A stretch of DNA of 52,256 nt from CAYMRL01 sp964398985 (lineage in GTDB: Bacteria; Deinococcota; Deinococci; Deinococcales; Trueperaceae), in NCBI GenBank assembly GCA_964398985.1, contig CAYNOS010000015.1, forward strand, positions 1 through 52,256, in the 5' to 3' direction. The translations under genes and the position numbers were made by a program. The first letter of the stretch is position 1; every line of letters starts with the position of its first letter. Positions 24,132-31,533 of the stretch are shown one piece after another. The notes beneath the pieces were generated by a model that had not been told where the DNA came from, searched no databases, and saw only the letters and a list, made by a program, of their open reading frames with translations.

Positions 24132-24848
24132 CTACTTGCTCGGCAACGACCTGGCCGCGTGCTCGATGGCCGCGCGGATCGCGTTGCGCACCGCGTAGTC
24201 GACGATCGTGGTGCCGGTGCGTCCCACCCTGAGGTTGGTCATCACGTTCGCCATGTCGATCGAGACGTTCCCCTGCGAGACCTGCGCCACGCCCCTGCCG
24301 ATCGCCATGATCTCGGCGGTGTTGGTGTCGACGAAGCGGATCTCGACGCCGACCCTGGCGGTGACGGTCTCCGCCGACCCGCCGAAGAGGCCGAGCACTC
24401 GTCCTCCCCCACCGGTCGTCTGGACGCCGAACTCGGAGACGCTCCCGAGAACCAACATCTCGGCACCCTCGATGCGGCCCAGCGCCGCCGCGGTGGCGGG
24501 GTTGACGCGCCCGGACTGCGCGAGGTCTTGCTCTGAGAGGACCTTGTCGATCTCGGCGCGCTCGGTGATGCGGAACTGCTGGCTCTCGTAGGCCTCGGCG
24601 ATGAAGATGTCCGCGACCCCGGAGCCGAGCTCGCGGTAGAAGTCCTCTCCCTCGCTGGAGAGGTCGACAGATCCGATCCTCACGCTGCCGGCACCCACCG
24701 TGAAGCTCGGCACCGCGATCACGTAGCGTTGTTCACGCGGCAGGCTCTCGAGAGTGAACGGCTTGAGACTGCCACCCGTGTCCTCGATCGCCACCGCCGG
24801 CATGCAGGCGGTGAGCATCAGCAGAGCGGCAAGAGCTAGGTACCTCAC
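24132..24848 (-). CDS. CsgG-like lipoprotein
   Basis: A 238-residue lipoprotein with signal peptide and lipobox LTAC, lipidated cysteine at residue 15. The mature part resembles the CsgG / curli-assembly-like family: YVIAVPSFTVGAG at the start, FRITERAEIDKVLSEQDLAQSG in the middle, then AAALGRIEGAEMLVLGSVSE and a strand pair with VEIRFVDTNTAEIMAIGRG. True CsgG forms an outer-membrane secretion channel for curli subunits; no curli subunit genes are nearby, so this is more likely one of the many CsgG-related envelope proteins of unknown role. Start GTG 24848 has a -10 element 7 nt upstream and no ribosome-binding site. Confidence 0.8.
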   Translation of the reverse strand: MRYLALAALLMLTACMPAVAIEDTGGSLKPFTLESLPREQRYVIAVPSFTVGAGSVRIGSVDLSSEGEDFYRELGSGVADIFIAEAYESQQFRITERAEIDKVLSEQDLAQSGRVNPATAAALGRIEGAEMLVLGSVSEFGVQTTGGGGRVLGLFGGSAETVTARVGVEIRFVDTNTAEIMAIGRGVAQVSQGNVSIDMANVMTNLRVGRTGTTIVDYAVRNAIRAAIEHAARSLPSK

Positions 24849-24855
24849 GCAGGGG

Positions 24856-24861
24856 AATATA
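24856..24861 (-). promoter_or_regulatory. Leaderless-type -10 element for the CsgG-like gene
   Basis: TATATT on the minus strand ends 7 nt before GTG 24848; no ribosome-binding site. Confidence 0.5.
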
Positions 24862-24912
24862 GCCCGGACCTCCGAGATCCTTGGTCTCGTGCTCGTGGGG
24901 CCGACGAGCCTC

Positions 24913-24918
24913 TATAGT
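24913..24918 (+). promoter_or_regulatory. Leaderless-type -10 element for a 16-codon upstream ORF
   Basis: TATAGT ends 6 nt before ATG 24925. Spacing is the same as at the leaderless-type sites of full genes, which argues that the ATG of the tiny ORF is a real transcript start. Confidence 0.45.
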
Positions 24919-24924
24919 TCGCCC

Positions 24925-24975
24925 ATGCAAGCCGATACCTCGAACTACCGCGGGCGCACTAGACTGCGATCATGA
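24925..24975 (+). CDS. Possible 16-residue leader peptide overlapping the acetyltransferase start
   Basis: A small open frame, MQADTSNYRGRTRLRS, begins 6 nt after a -10 hexamer and ends in TGA overlapping the ATG of the following acetyltransferase gene (ATGA). This geometry would allow a leaderless transcript whose first cistron is the peptide and whose second is the acetyltransferase, coupled by re-initiation. The peptide has four arginines and no run of a single amino acid that would suggest classical attenuation. It could be a chance ORF; its precise placement at both ends is the only support. Confidence 0.35.
   Translation: MQADTSNYRGRTRLRS
24960..24965 (+). promoter_or_regulatory. Leaderless-type -10 element for the acetyltransferase at 24972
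   Basis: TAGACT lies inside the 16-codon ORF and ends 6 nt before ATG 24972, so the acetyltransferase may also be made from its own leaderless transcript. Confidence 0.5.
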
Positions 24976-25535
24976 GCGTCGAAATCCTCCCGGCAGCCGG
25001 CCGCTTCGACGACTTCGCCGCCGTGGTCGGGCCCAAGAAGGGCATCAACGGTTGTTGGTGCATGGCGTACCGCAACTCGAGCCTGAGCGCCCCGGAGCGC
25101 ATCGAGTACATGCGCGCTCTGTGTTCGGAGGAGCCGGGGCCCGGCATCCTCGCTTACGTCGACGGGGAGCCGGCGGGCTGGTGCTCGGTCGCGCCGCGCT
25201 CGACGTACCAGCGTCTGGTGAGATCGCGAACCATCCCGCTCGTTGGCGACCGCGACCCCTGGTCGATCGTGTGCTTCGTGGTGCGCGCCGGCCACCGCAG
25301 GAAAGGCCTGATGCACGACTTGCTGGCAGGTGCCGTCGAGCACGCGCGCCAGATGGGTGGCGAGGTCGCCGAGGGCTATCCGGCCGACGCTGGTGAGGAA
25401 CGCCTCGACACCACCTCCGGCTACGTGGGCACCACCCGGCTGTTCGAGGCTCACGGGTTCCGCAAGGCGGTGCAGACGAGCGGAGTGAGCGGTGGCAAGC
25501 CACGCTGGGTGATGCGCCTCGAACTGGTCGGCTAG
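24972..25535 (+). CDS. GNAT family N-acetyltransferase
   Basis: A 187-residue acetyltransferase. The CoA-binding loop is visible as FVVRAGHRRKGLMHDLLAGA (RxxGxx/A pattern), preceded by strand WSIVCFVV; an N-terminal GINGCWCMAYRN stretch is characteristic of a subgroup found in Actinobacteria and Deinococcota-like genomes. Start ATG 24972 is preceded by a -10 element at 6 nt and overlaps the stop of a 16-codon ORF. The GyrI-like gene follows 9 bp downstream with its own leaderless-type promoter. Substrate unknown. Confidence 0.82.
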   Translation: MSVEILPAAGRFDDFAAVVGPKKGINGCWCMAYRNSSLSAPERIEYMRALCSEEPGPGILAYVDGEPAGWCSVAPRSTYQRLVRSRTIPLVGDRDPWSIVCFVVRAGHRRKGLMHDLLAGAVEHARQMGGEVAEGYPADAGEERLDTTSGYVGTTRLFEAHGFRKAVQTSGVSGGKPRWVMRLELVG

Positions 25536-25538
25536 TAT
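25533..25538 (+). promoter_or_regulatory. Leaderless-type -10 element for the GyrI-like gene
   Basis: TAGTAT overlaps the TAG stop of the acetyltransferase gene and ends 6 nt before GTG 25545; no ribosome-binding site. Confidence 0.5.
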
Positions 25539-25544
25539 TCCGAC

Positions 25545-26168
25545 GTGGGAGAGGCGGCGGCGAAACGCGACCTGAAGTCGGAGCTGAGGCACTTGTACCG
25601 CGCATCGGCCACGAAGGTCGCGGAGGTCGAGGTGCCGCGGATGAGCTTCCTGATGATCGATGGCGCCGGCGACCCGAACACCTCTGCCGACTATCGGGCG
25701 GCTCTCGAGGCGTTGTTCTCCGTTGCCTACGCAGCCAAGTTCATCGTCAAGCGCGGCGAGCTAGGCATCGACTACGGCGTCATGCCTCTCGAGGGGCTGT
25801 GGTGGGCCGAGGACATGGCGGCCTTCACCAGCGGCGCGGATCGGTCGGCATGGCTCTGGACGATGATGATCATGCAGCCCGAGTTCGTCAGCGAGGACGT
25901 GGTGGACCGGGCGACCCGGCAGGTCACCGTCAAGAAGGGCCTGGAGACGGTCGCCAGGCTGCGGTTCGAGCCGTTCGCCGAAGGGCGCTGCGCCCAGGTA
26001 CTGCACGTCGGGCCGTTCTCGCAAGAGGGCTCGACGATCGCGGGGCTCCACGCGTTCATCGCAGAGCGCGGACGGCTGCGGGGCAAGCACCACGAGATCT
26101 ACCTGTCCGACATTCGCAAGGCCGCTCCAGACCGGTGGCGGACGATCATCAGACAGCCGTTCGAGTGA
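25545..26168 (+). CDS. GyrI-like small-molecule-binding domain protein
   Basis: A 207-residue stand-alone protein of the GyrI-like (SHS2/BmrR effector-type) superfamily. Recognisable parts are VPRMSFLMIDGAGDPNTS, GLWWAEDM, WLWTMMIMQPEFV and the late HVGPFSQEGSTIAGLHAFIA with KHHEIYLSDIRKAAP near the C-terminus. These proteins bind hydrophobic ligands; some hydrolyse toxic cyclopropyl compounds. There is no DNA-binding domain. GTG 25545 is chosen because of the -10 element 6 nt upstream. It sits in a row of small stress/modification genes. Confidence 0.85.
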   Translation: MGEAAAKRDLKSELRHLYRASATKVAEVEVPRMSFLMIDGAGDPNTSADYRAALEALFSVAYAAKFIVKRGELGIDYGVMPLEGLWWAEDMAAFTSGADRSAWLWTMMIMQPEFVSEDVVDRATRQVTVKKGLETVARLRFEPFAEGRCAQVLHVGPFSQEGSTIAGLHAFIAERGRLRGKHHEIYLSDIRKAAPDRWRTIIRQPFE

Positions 26169-26206
26169 ACCGTCAATCGGCGCGCACGCTCGCCCGCGTC
26201 AGCGTC

Positions 26207-26212
26207 TAGGAT
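26207..26212 (+). promoter_or_regulatory. Leaderless-type -10 element for the AlkD-like gene
   Basis: TAGGAT ends 7 nt before ATG 26220. The in-frame ATG at 26211 overlaps this element, so 26220 is the more likely start. Confidence 0.5.
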
Positions 26213-26219
26213 GTCGAAC

Positions 26220-26921
26220 ATGAGCTCGAGCAAGGACCTCTCGGCTACGGTCGCCGCGATACTCAGCGATCTCGAGGCGCTGGGTGACGAGAAGGTGCGT
26301 GCCCGCAACGCCAAGCTCGGCGCCGGCGAGGATCAGTTCGGCGTCCGCATGGGCGACATCCGCAAGGTGGCGGGCAAGCACAAGAACGCCCACGAACTCG
26401 GCCTGGCGCTGTGGAGCACCGGGAACCTCGAGGCGCGGCTGGTGGCCGCGCTGCTGTTCAGGCCGGCCGAGCTCGCGCTCGAGCAGCTCGAGGAGATCGT
26501 GCGTGCGGCGCGCTTCGTGCAGTTGGCCGATTGGGTCAACAGCTACGTGGTCAAGAACCATCCCGCCGCCGAGACGGCACGCGAGCAGTGGATGAACTCG
26601 GACGACCCGTGGGTCGCGAGGGCCGGCTGGAGCCTGACTTCGGGGCGCGTCAACCGGGACCGCTCGGGGCTGGACCTGCCAGGCCTCCTCGCCCGGATCG
26701 AGACCGAGATGCCGGCTGCCGACCCGGTCCAACAGTGGACGATGAACAACACCTTAGCGGGCATCGGCATCCACGTTCCGGAGCTGCGCGAGCGCGCCAT
26801 CACGATCGGCGAGGAGCTCGGCATCTTCCGTGACTACCCGACTCCGAAGGGCTGCACCTCGCCGTTCGCGCCCATCTGGATCGCCGAGATGGTCAGGCGC
26901 CAAGGCGAAGACGCCGCCTGA
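26220..26921 (+). CDS. DNA alkylation repair protein, AlkD-like HEAT-repeat family
   Basis: A 233-residue all-helical protein of the AlkD/AlkC group, HEAT-like-repeat DNA glycosylases that remove bulky or cationic alkylated bases without base flipping. Visible family features are GVRMGDIRKVAGKHKN, helix pairs such as ARLVAALLFRP and QLEEIVRAARFVQLADWVNS, and the C-terminal EELGIFRDYPTPKGCTSPFAP. The catalytic region around LADWVNSY keeps an aspartate, but the preceding tryptophan expected from Bacillus AlkD is not obvious, so activity is uncertain. ATG 26220 follows a -10 element by 7 nt. It is convergent with the squalene-cyclase-like gene, 9 bp apart. Confidence 0.82.
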   Translation: MSSSKDLSATVAAILSDLEALGDEKVRARNAKLGAGEDQFGVRMGDIRKVAGKHKNAHELGLALWSTGNLEARLVAALLFRPAELALEQLEEIVRAARFVQLADWVNSYVVKNHPAAETAREQWMNSDDPWVARAGWSLTSGRVNRDRSGLDLPGLLARIETEMPAADPVQQWTMNNTLAGIGIHVPELRERAITIGEELGIFRDYPTPKGCTSPFAPIWIAEMVRRQGEDAA

Positions 26922-26930
26922 CCCGCGCCG

Positions 26931-28088
26931 CTAGCCTGTCGGGACCCCACCAGGGAGCGGTGCGGCTGCCTCGCTGCCGTACCATTTGAGGACGCGCAGC
27001 GCGCGCAAAGTGTTCCAGCGGCTCGGCCTGCCGTCGCCCTCGTCCATCGCGAAGTGCACGCGGCCCGGCCAGGTGTTCTCGAGCAGCCAGCGGCCGTCAT
27101 GGTGACGCTTGCTTACGACGAGGTCGACGGCCTCGGCGCAGCGCGGGTCCCTCTCCGCACCTGCGCACCGCAGGTAGTCGAGCCCTCGCAACACGTCGTA
27201 ATGCCAGCGCGGCGGATAGGAGAACTCGGTCCAGCGGTCGTCGATCACCGCGCCCGTTGACCGTCGGCGAAACATGCTCCGCTCGAGCAGGTACTCCTGA
27301 GCCCTCAGCCGCGCCTCGGTGACCTCGCTCGGCCCGCCCTTGGCCTGCTCGTACTCGAGCAGACCTTCCAGGACCTCGATGGTGGTGTGGAACGAGGAGC
27401 GCACGGAACCGTTCTCGGCTTCGCAGTTCCAGCCGCCGTCGGTGAGCTGCTCACCGAGGAGCCGCTCGACGATGCCGTCGACGTGCTCGCCGAAGTAGGC
27501 GCCCAGGGCCACGGCCCGGCCGTTGATGCAGGGCTCGACCTCGCCGTCGAAGTAGTCCTGTCCGTCGTGCGTCCACTTGCTGTTGTCGCGTACCAGCGAA
27601 ACCGCGCGCCGCGCCTGGGGAATGTCCGGGTTCAGCCCGAAGTCGCGGAGGAGGGCGAGCGTCCAGGTCGTCGAGGTCCACTCCGGCTTGAGCGTGCCGA
27701 CGTTCCACATCCATTCGACGGCGGCGTGGTAGCGCTCGAGGCGCTCGTCGCTAGGGTCGCTCTCCCCCGCTTCCCACTTCGCCAGCGTGGTCGGCTCGAC
27801 GCCCAGGTACGAAGCGAGCCCCTCGAGCGGGATGCTTTGGAGCTCCCGCAGCAGCCTGCGCGTGGCCGGATCGGTCTCGCCACGCGCCGGTCTGGCATGG
27901 TGCTTCAGGTCCTCGGTCCCCCACTGCCCGTTCGCGTCCTGTAGAGCCAGGAGCCTCGCGCCCCAACCGGTCGTCGCGACCTTCGCGCGCTCGGCCGAGA
28001 CAGCCGCGGCCGGTTCGTCCAGCAGGTCTCGCATCACTTGCCAGCGGATCGCGGGGTCGGAGTCGAGTAGCCAATCGATGACGTTCAC
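26931..28088 (-). CDS. Squalene-cyclase-like alpha/alpha-toroid protein with an inserted HTH-like segment
   Basis: A 385-residue cytoplasmic protein. Residues 1-57 (starting MNVIDWLLDSDPAIRWQVMR) and ~131-385 (PEWTSTTWTLALL, QLTDGGWNCE, DGRWLLENTWPGRVHF) match a family of prenyltransferase/squalene-cyclase-like toroid proteins of unknown function. In relatives I know, the QWG strand runs directly into the PxWTSTTWTL helix; here about 70 residues intervene (~58-130), containing IPLEGLASYLGVEPTTLAKW and EAGESDPS, which read like an XRE-type helix-turn-helix. Start GTG 28088 has AGGAGG 5 nt upstream. The true cyclase DxDD motif is not seen, so it is not expected to cyclise squalene. Confidence 0.75.
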   Translation of the reverse strand: MNVIDWLLDSDPAIRWQVMRDLLDEPAAAVSAERAKVATTGWGARLLALQDANGQWGTEDLKHHARPARGETDPATRRLLRELQSIPLEGLASYLGVEPTTLAKWEAGESDPSDERLERYHAAVEWMWNVGTLKPEWTSTTWTLALLRDFGLNPDIPQARRAVSLVRDNSKWTHDGQDYFDGEVEPCINGRAVALGAYFGEHVDGIVERLLGEQLTDGGWNCEAENGSVRSSFHTTIEVLEGLLEYEQAKGGPSEVTEARLRAQEYLLERSMFRRRSTGAVIDDRWTEFSYPPRWHYDVLRGLDYLRCAGAERDPRCAEAVDLVVSKRHHDGRWLLENTWPGRVHFAMDEGDGRPSRWNTLRALRVLKWYGSEAAAPLPGGVPTG

Positions 28089-28158
28089 GTGGTCCTCCTG
28101 TCGATCGGCCGTCACTCTCGCCTGCAAACCGGCCAGTTCATGACCTGATTGAGGACGC

Positions 28159-28497
28159 CTAGCCGCTGCTCTCTTCCGCGACCCACTCGAGGTAGGCAGG
28201 CAGGCCGTCGACCGCCCGGTAGGCGACGATGCACGGGACCTCGAAAGGGTGCGTCTCGCGCACAGCGGCGATCACTGCGGGGACGCGGGAGCGGGTCGAC
28301 TTGGCGATCGCCACGACTTCGCTCTCCTCGACCACCGCCCCGTCCCAACGGTAGACGGAGCGCGCCGACGGCAGGATGTTGACGCAGGCCACGAGCCGCT
28401 TTTCGACCAGATTGCGAGCCGTCGCGCCGGCTCCCGTCGCGTCCGGGAAGGTGAGGTAGATGGCGACGACCTCGGAGTGCGATGTGCTCTCGCTCAT
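28159..28497 (-). CDS. cutA: Divalent-cation tolerance protein CutA
   Basis: A 112-residue ferredoxin-like protein of the CutA1 family, small trimeric proteins linked to copper tolerance but of unsettled biochemical role. Family landmarks are VEKRLVACVNILPSARSVYR, the W-G pair in YRWDGAVVEE, and ETHPFEVPCIVAYRA (usually HPYEVPEI). Length is normal. Its ATG overlaps the stop of the NamZ-like gene (ATGA), and a -10-like TAGTCT lies 6 nt upstream inside that gene, so it may be expressed both from the transporter operon and from its own leaderless transcript. Confidence 0.92.
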   Translation of the reverse strand: MSESTSHSEVVAIYLTFPDATGAGATARNLVEKRLVACVNILPSARSVYRWDGAVVEESEVVAIAKSTRSRVPAVIAAVRETHPFEVPCIVAYRAVDGLPAYLEWVAEESSG

Positions 28498-29681
28498 GAC
28501 TCGAGACTACGCGCTCGGCTCAGCTGTTCGCGAAAGGCAGCATGCTCCTTGGCCCAGCCCTGCAGCGCATCTGCGAGCTCGAGCCGGCCCTCGATCACGG
28601 CGCGCACGTCACTGCTGCCGGCCAGGTGGTCCACCAGCAGCCCGGTGACCGGTTCGTGCCACGGCCGTCCGGCGCCGGGTTCCTTGGCCCACGGTAGCGA
28701 CGCTGACTCGACCCAGGCGAACCGCTCGGGATGCCGGTCGCGAACGACTGCCAGGATCCGGATGACCGCTTCGAAGGAACCAAGGCTCGCAGCATCGACG
28801 ACGTGCAAGTGCACGCCGTGGCAGACCTGACCCTGCAGCTTGCCGCTCTCGGGCTTGAAGGTGAGCGGTCTGAACATCAGGCCGGGGAGCTCGAGCGTGT
28901 TCAGCTCGCGGGCCAGTTCGTAGCCATCCAGCCACGGTGCGCCCAGGAGTTGGAACGGCAGACTGGTGCCGCGTCCTTCGCTCAGGTTCGTGCCTTCGAG
29001 CAACACCAGTCCTGGATAGAGAGCTACCGCTTCCGGCGTCGGCAACCCTGGCGACGGCGGCACGAAGAGACCAGCGGAGCCCGTGAGCGCCTGTGTGGGA
29101 GCGACCTTGAGGTGACCGTGGCCGATGAGCGAAGCCCACCAGCGCGCCACCGATCCGATGCTGAGTCCGTGCTGGAACGGCAGCGGCAGGTAGCCGAGGA
29201 ACGACCGCAGGGCGGGATCGAGGCCGGGTCCGGCCACCCGGGGACCCAAGAGGTTGGGTCGGTCGCAGACGATCACGGGAGTGCCGGTCTCGGCGGTCGC
29301 CTCGAGCAGCAGCGCCAGGGTGGTCGCGTAGGTGTAGCAGCGCACGCCGACCTCCTGCACGTCGAAGACGACGGCGTCGAGGTTGCGCAGGACGTCCGCG
29401 GAGGGCCGGCGACGCGGGCCGTAAAGGCTGTGGACGCTCAAGCCGGTGCGAGCATCGACCTTGTCCGCCACCGGCGTCGCGTCCTCCTCGTAACCGCTGA
29501 ACCCGTGCTCGGGCGCCAGAAGGCACGCGAGCTCGACGCCGGGGGCGCTGCGCAGCGCCTCCAACGTCGGAGTGCCGATCGTTGTCAGCGACGCCTGATT
29601 GGCCACCAGCCCGATGCGAGGCCCGGGCAGCCAGTTGCTGGGAGCCTCGAGCAGAGCATCGATACCGAGACCCGAGATCAT
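28494..29681 (-). CDS. namZ: Exo-beta-N-acetylmuramidase NamZ family (DUF1343)
   Basis: A 395-residue protein of the DUF1343/YbbC family. The Bacillus subtilis member (NamZ) releases MurNAc from the non-reducing end of peptidoglycan fragments. Family motifs: GLVANQASLT near the N-terminus, LLAPEHGFSG, FDVQEVGVRCYTY, VCDRPNLLG and EGTNLSEGRGTSLPFQLLGA. No signal peptide is visible, so it would act on imported fragments in the cytoplasm unless exported otherwise. The start is ATG 29681, sharing one base with the stop of the upstream permease (TGATG); longer open frames run through that permease. The gene closes a binding-protein/permease operon, which suggests the importer supplies its substrate. 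Confidence 0.88.
   Translation of the reverse strand: MISGLGIDALLEAPSNWLPGPRIGLVANQASLTTIGTPTLEALRSAPGVELACLLAPEHGFSGYEEDATPVADKVDARTGLSVHSLYGPRRRPSADVLRNLDAVVFDVQEVGVRCYTYATTLALLLEATAETGTPVIVCDRPNLLGPRVAGPGLDPALRSFLGYLPLPFQHGLSIGSVARWWASLIGHGHLKVAPTQALTGSAGLFVPPSPGLPTPEAVALYPGLVLLEGTNLSEGRGTSLPFQLLGAPWLDGYELARELNTLELPGLMFRPLTFKPESGKLQGQVCHGVHLHVVDAASLGSFEAVIRILAVVRDRHPERFAWVESASLPWAKEPGAGRPWHEPVTGLLVDHLAGSSDVRAVIEGRLELADALQGWAKEHAAFREQLSRARSLES
28504..28509 (-). promoter_or_regulatory. Possible internal leaderless-type -10 element for cutA
   Basis: TAGTCT on the minus strand, inside the last codons of the NamZ-like gene, ends 6 nt before the cutA ATG at 28497. Because it lies in coding sequence it is weaker evidence than the intergenic cases. 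Confidence 0.35.
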
Positions 29682-30523
29682 CACCCTTTCACCGCCCCAG
29701 CCGTGAGCCCCGCGATGAACTGCCTGGACATCAGGAGGTAGATGATCAGGAGTGGCAGGCTGGCGAGCAGCATGCCGGAGAACACCAGGCTCCAGTCGAT
29801 GAGGTGCTGGCCGAAGAAGATCTGCATGCCGAGCGGGATGGTGCGCCAGGTATCCGACGGCAGGAACAGCAGCGGGAAGAAGAAGTCGTTCCACCACGGC
29901 ACCACGTTGACGATCACCACGGTGGCGAGCCCGGGCCGCACCAGCGGCAGCATGATGCGCCAGAAGATCTGCTGCTCGCTGCAACCGTCGATGCGGGCGG
30001 CGTCCTCGAGCTCGCGCGGCAGGTTCCGGAAGAACACCGAGAGCAAGAAGACCGACATCGGCGTGCCCGAGGCCGCGTAGGTGAGGATCAGCGCGAGCGG
30101 CGAGTCGATGAGGCTGAGGTCGCGCATGAGTATGTAGAGAGGCAGGATTCCGAGGCGGATGGGGATCATGATGCCTGCCAGGAAGAAGATGAACAGCACT
30201 CCGCGCAGCCGAAACGAGTAGCGCGCCAGAGCGTAAGCGGCGGGCGCGGCGGTGACCAGCAGCAGCAGCGCCGAGCCGCCCGTGACGAGCAGGCTGTTGC
30301 GCAAGTAGAGCCCGAAGTTGGCGCGGCTCCACACCGTTCTGAAGGCGGCTACGTTCCAGGACTCCGGCAGCCCGAAGGGATTGCGGAAGATCTCGGGTGT
30401 CGACTTGAACGCGGTCAGGATCATGAGCGCGACCGGGTAGAGGAACACCATTGCCAGGGCGATCAAGACCAGATAGGTGCCGATGGTGGTCCAGCGCCGG
30501 TTGCCCGCCTGAGAACCGAACAT
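29681..30523 (-). CDS. ABC transporter permease, sugar type (MalG-like)
   Basis: A 280-residue inner-membrane permease of the carbohydrate-uptake CUT1 family. N-terminal helix in GTYLVLIALAMVFLYPVALM, and the EAA loop with ELEDAARIDGCSEQQIFWRI followed by MLPLVRPGLATV is diagnostic. It ends FIAGLTAGAVKG, the usual MalG tail. The start ATG shares one base with the stop of the MalF-like gene, and its own stop shares a base with the NamZ-like start, so the three are translationally coupled. Confidence 0.92.
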   Translation of the reverse strand: MFGSQAGNRRWTTIGTYLVLIALAMVFLYPVALMILTAFKSTPEIFRNPFGLPESWNVAAFRTVWSRANFGLYLRNSLLVTGGSALLLLVTAAPAAYALARYSFRLRGVLFIFFLAGIMIPIRLGILPLYILMRDLSLIDSPLALILTYAASGTPMSVFLLSVFFRNLPRELEDAARIDGCSEQQIFWRIMLPLVRPGLATVVIVNVVPWWNDFFFPLLFLPSDTWRTIPLGMQIFFGQHLIDWSLVFSGMLLASLPLLIIYLLMSRQFIAGLTAGAVKG

Positions 30524-31452
30524 CAGTACTCCGTCTGGCTGCGCGTCGTGAAGCGCACGCCGAAAGCCGAGGCGACGCCGATGATGATCAGCATCAGCAC
30601 CCCGATCGCCGCGGCGATGCCGATCAGCCCGGGCTCACCGCCGGTTGTCGGATCGCCGAAGGCGGTGCGGTAGAAGAACGTGGCCAGCAGGTCGGTGGCG
30701 TAGCTGGGCGCTCCGGACGCACCCTGCATCACGAACACCAACTCGAACGCGTTGAAGTCCCAGATGAAGGTGAGGATCGTGACCATGGCCAGGCTCGGCA
30801 GCAGCAGTGGGAAGGTCACGTACCTGAAGATCTGCCATGACCCGGCGCCGTCGACGAGGGCGGCTTCCTCGAACTCCTTGGGGATGGCTTGGATCGCCGC
30901 GAGGTAGACCAGGATCGGGAACCCCAGCCACGCCCAGGAGTTCACCAGGATCACGGCCATCAGGGCCGTGTCGCTCTGGCCGAGCCACGGCTGCACCCAG
31001 TCACCCAGGCCGACGCGCCTGAGCCCCTGCGAGACTGCGCCCCAGGTCGGGTTCAGCAGCATGCGCCACAAGAAGCCCACGACGACCAGTGACAGCGTGT
31101 GCGGCAGGAAGTAGGCCGCCTGGAAGAACGCGAAGCCGCGCCACTTCCGCGCGAGCAGGACGGCGACGAACAGCCCGAGCGTGCTTTGGATCAGGAACGT
31201 CACGCCGAAGAAGGTGGCGTTGTGACCCAGAGCGCCCATGAAGCGCTCGTTGTACGGCCAGCGCGTCAGGACCGTGACGAAGTTCTGCAACCCGACGAAC
31301 CCGCGCCTGATGAAGCCGTCCCACTCGAAGACGCTGTAGGTCAGCGACGAGATCAGCGGGTACGCCATGAATGCCCCGTAGAGCAGCAGCGCTGGCACCA
31401 GGAACACCAGCAAGTGCCCGTTCTTCGACCACCAGCGCCGCGGACCGCTCAA
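30523..31452 (-). CDS. ABC transporter permease, sugar type (MalF-like)
   Basis: A 309-residue CUT1-family permease. The protein opens WSKNGHLLVFLVPALLLYGAFMAYP, the typical first helix, and contains the EAA loop with AIPKEFEEAALVDGAGSWQI followed by FRYVTFPLLLPSLA. The start is TTG 31452, preceded by AGGAGG at 8 nt. It partners the MalG-like permease downstream. A stable hairpin and 81 nt separate it from the binding-protein gene upstream. Confidence 0.92.
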   Translation of the reverse strand: MSGPRRWWSKNGHLLVFLVPALLLYGAFMAYPLISSLTYSVFEWDGFIRRGFVGLQNFVTVLTRWPYNERFMGALGHNATFFGVTFLIQSTLGLFVAVLLARKWRGFAFFQAAYFLPHTLSLVVVGFLWRMLLNPTWGAVSQGLRRVGLGDWVQPWLGQSDTALMAVILVNSWAWLGFPILVYLAAIQAIPKEFEEAALVDGAGSWQIFRYVTFPLLLPSLAMVTILTFIWDFNAFELVFVMQGASGAPSYATDLLATFFYRTAFGDPTTGGEPGLIGIAAAIGVLMLIIIGVASAFGVRFTTRSQTEY

Positions 31453-31478
31453 GCCGACTCCTCCTGACAGTGTAAGAG

Positions 31479-31507
31479 CGAGCGCCCGGGAGTGGGCCGG
31501 GCGCTCG
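31479..31507 (-). terminator. Hairpin between sugar-binding-protein and permease genes
   Basis: An 11-bp GC-rich inverted repeat (CGAGCGCCCGG at 31479-31489 and complement at 31497-31507) with a 7-nt loop lies just downstream of the binding-protein stop. On the minus strand only a short TCTTAC follows, so read-through is expected. Such hairpins are known to raise binding protein over permease by partial termination or 3'-end protection, as in malE-malF. Confidence 0.65.
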
Positions 31508-31533
31508 TCATCAACCTGGTGTCGCTAGGCGCG

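Noticed and set aside
24132..24848. Possibility of a complete curli secretion locus
   Set aside because: None of the neighbouring genes resembles CsgA, B, E or F.
26931..28088. Hopanoid or sterol synthesis by the squalene-cyclase-like gene
   Set aside because: No DxDD catalytic motif, the protein is much shorter than true cyclases (385 versus about 630 residues), and no isoprenoid genes are nearby.
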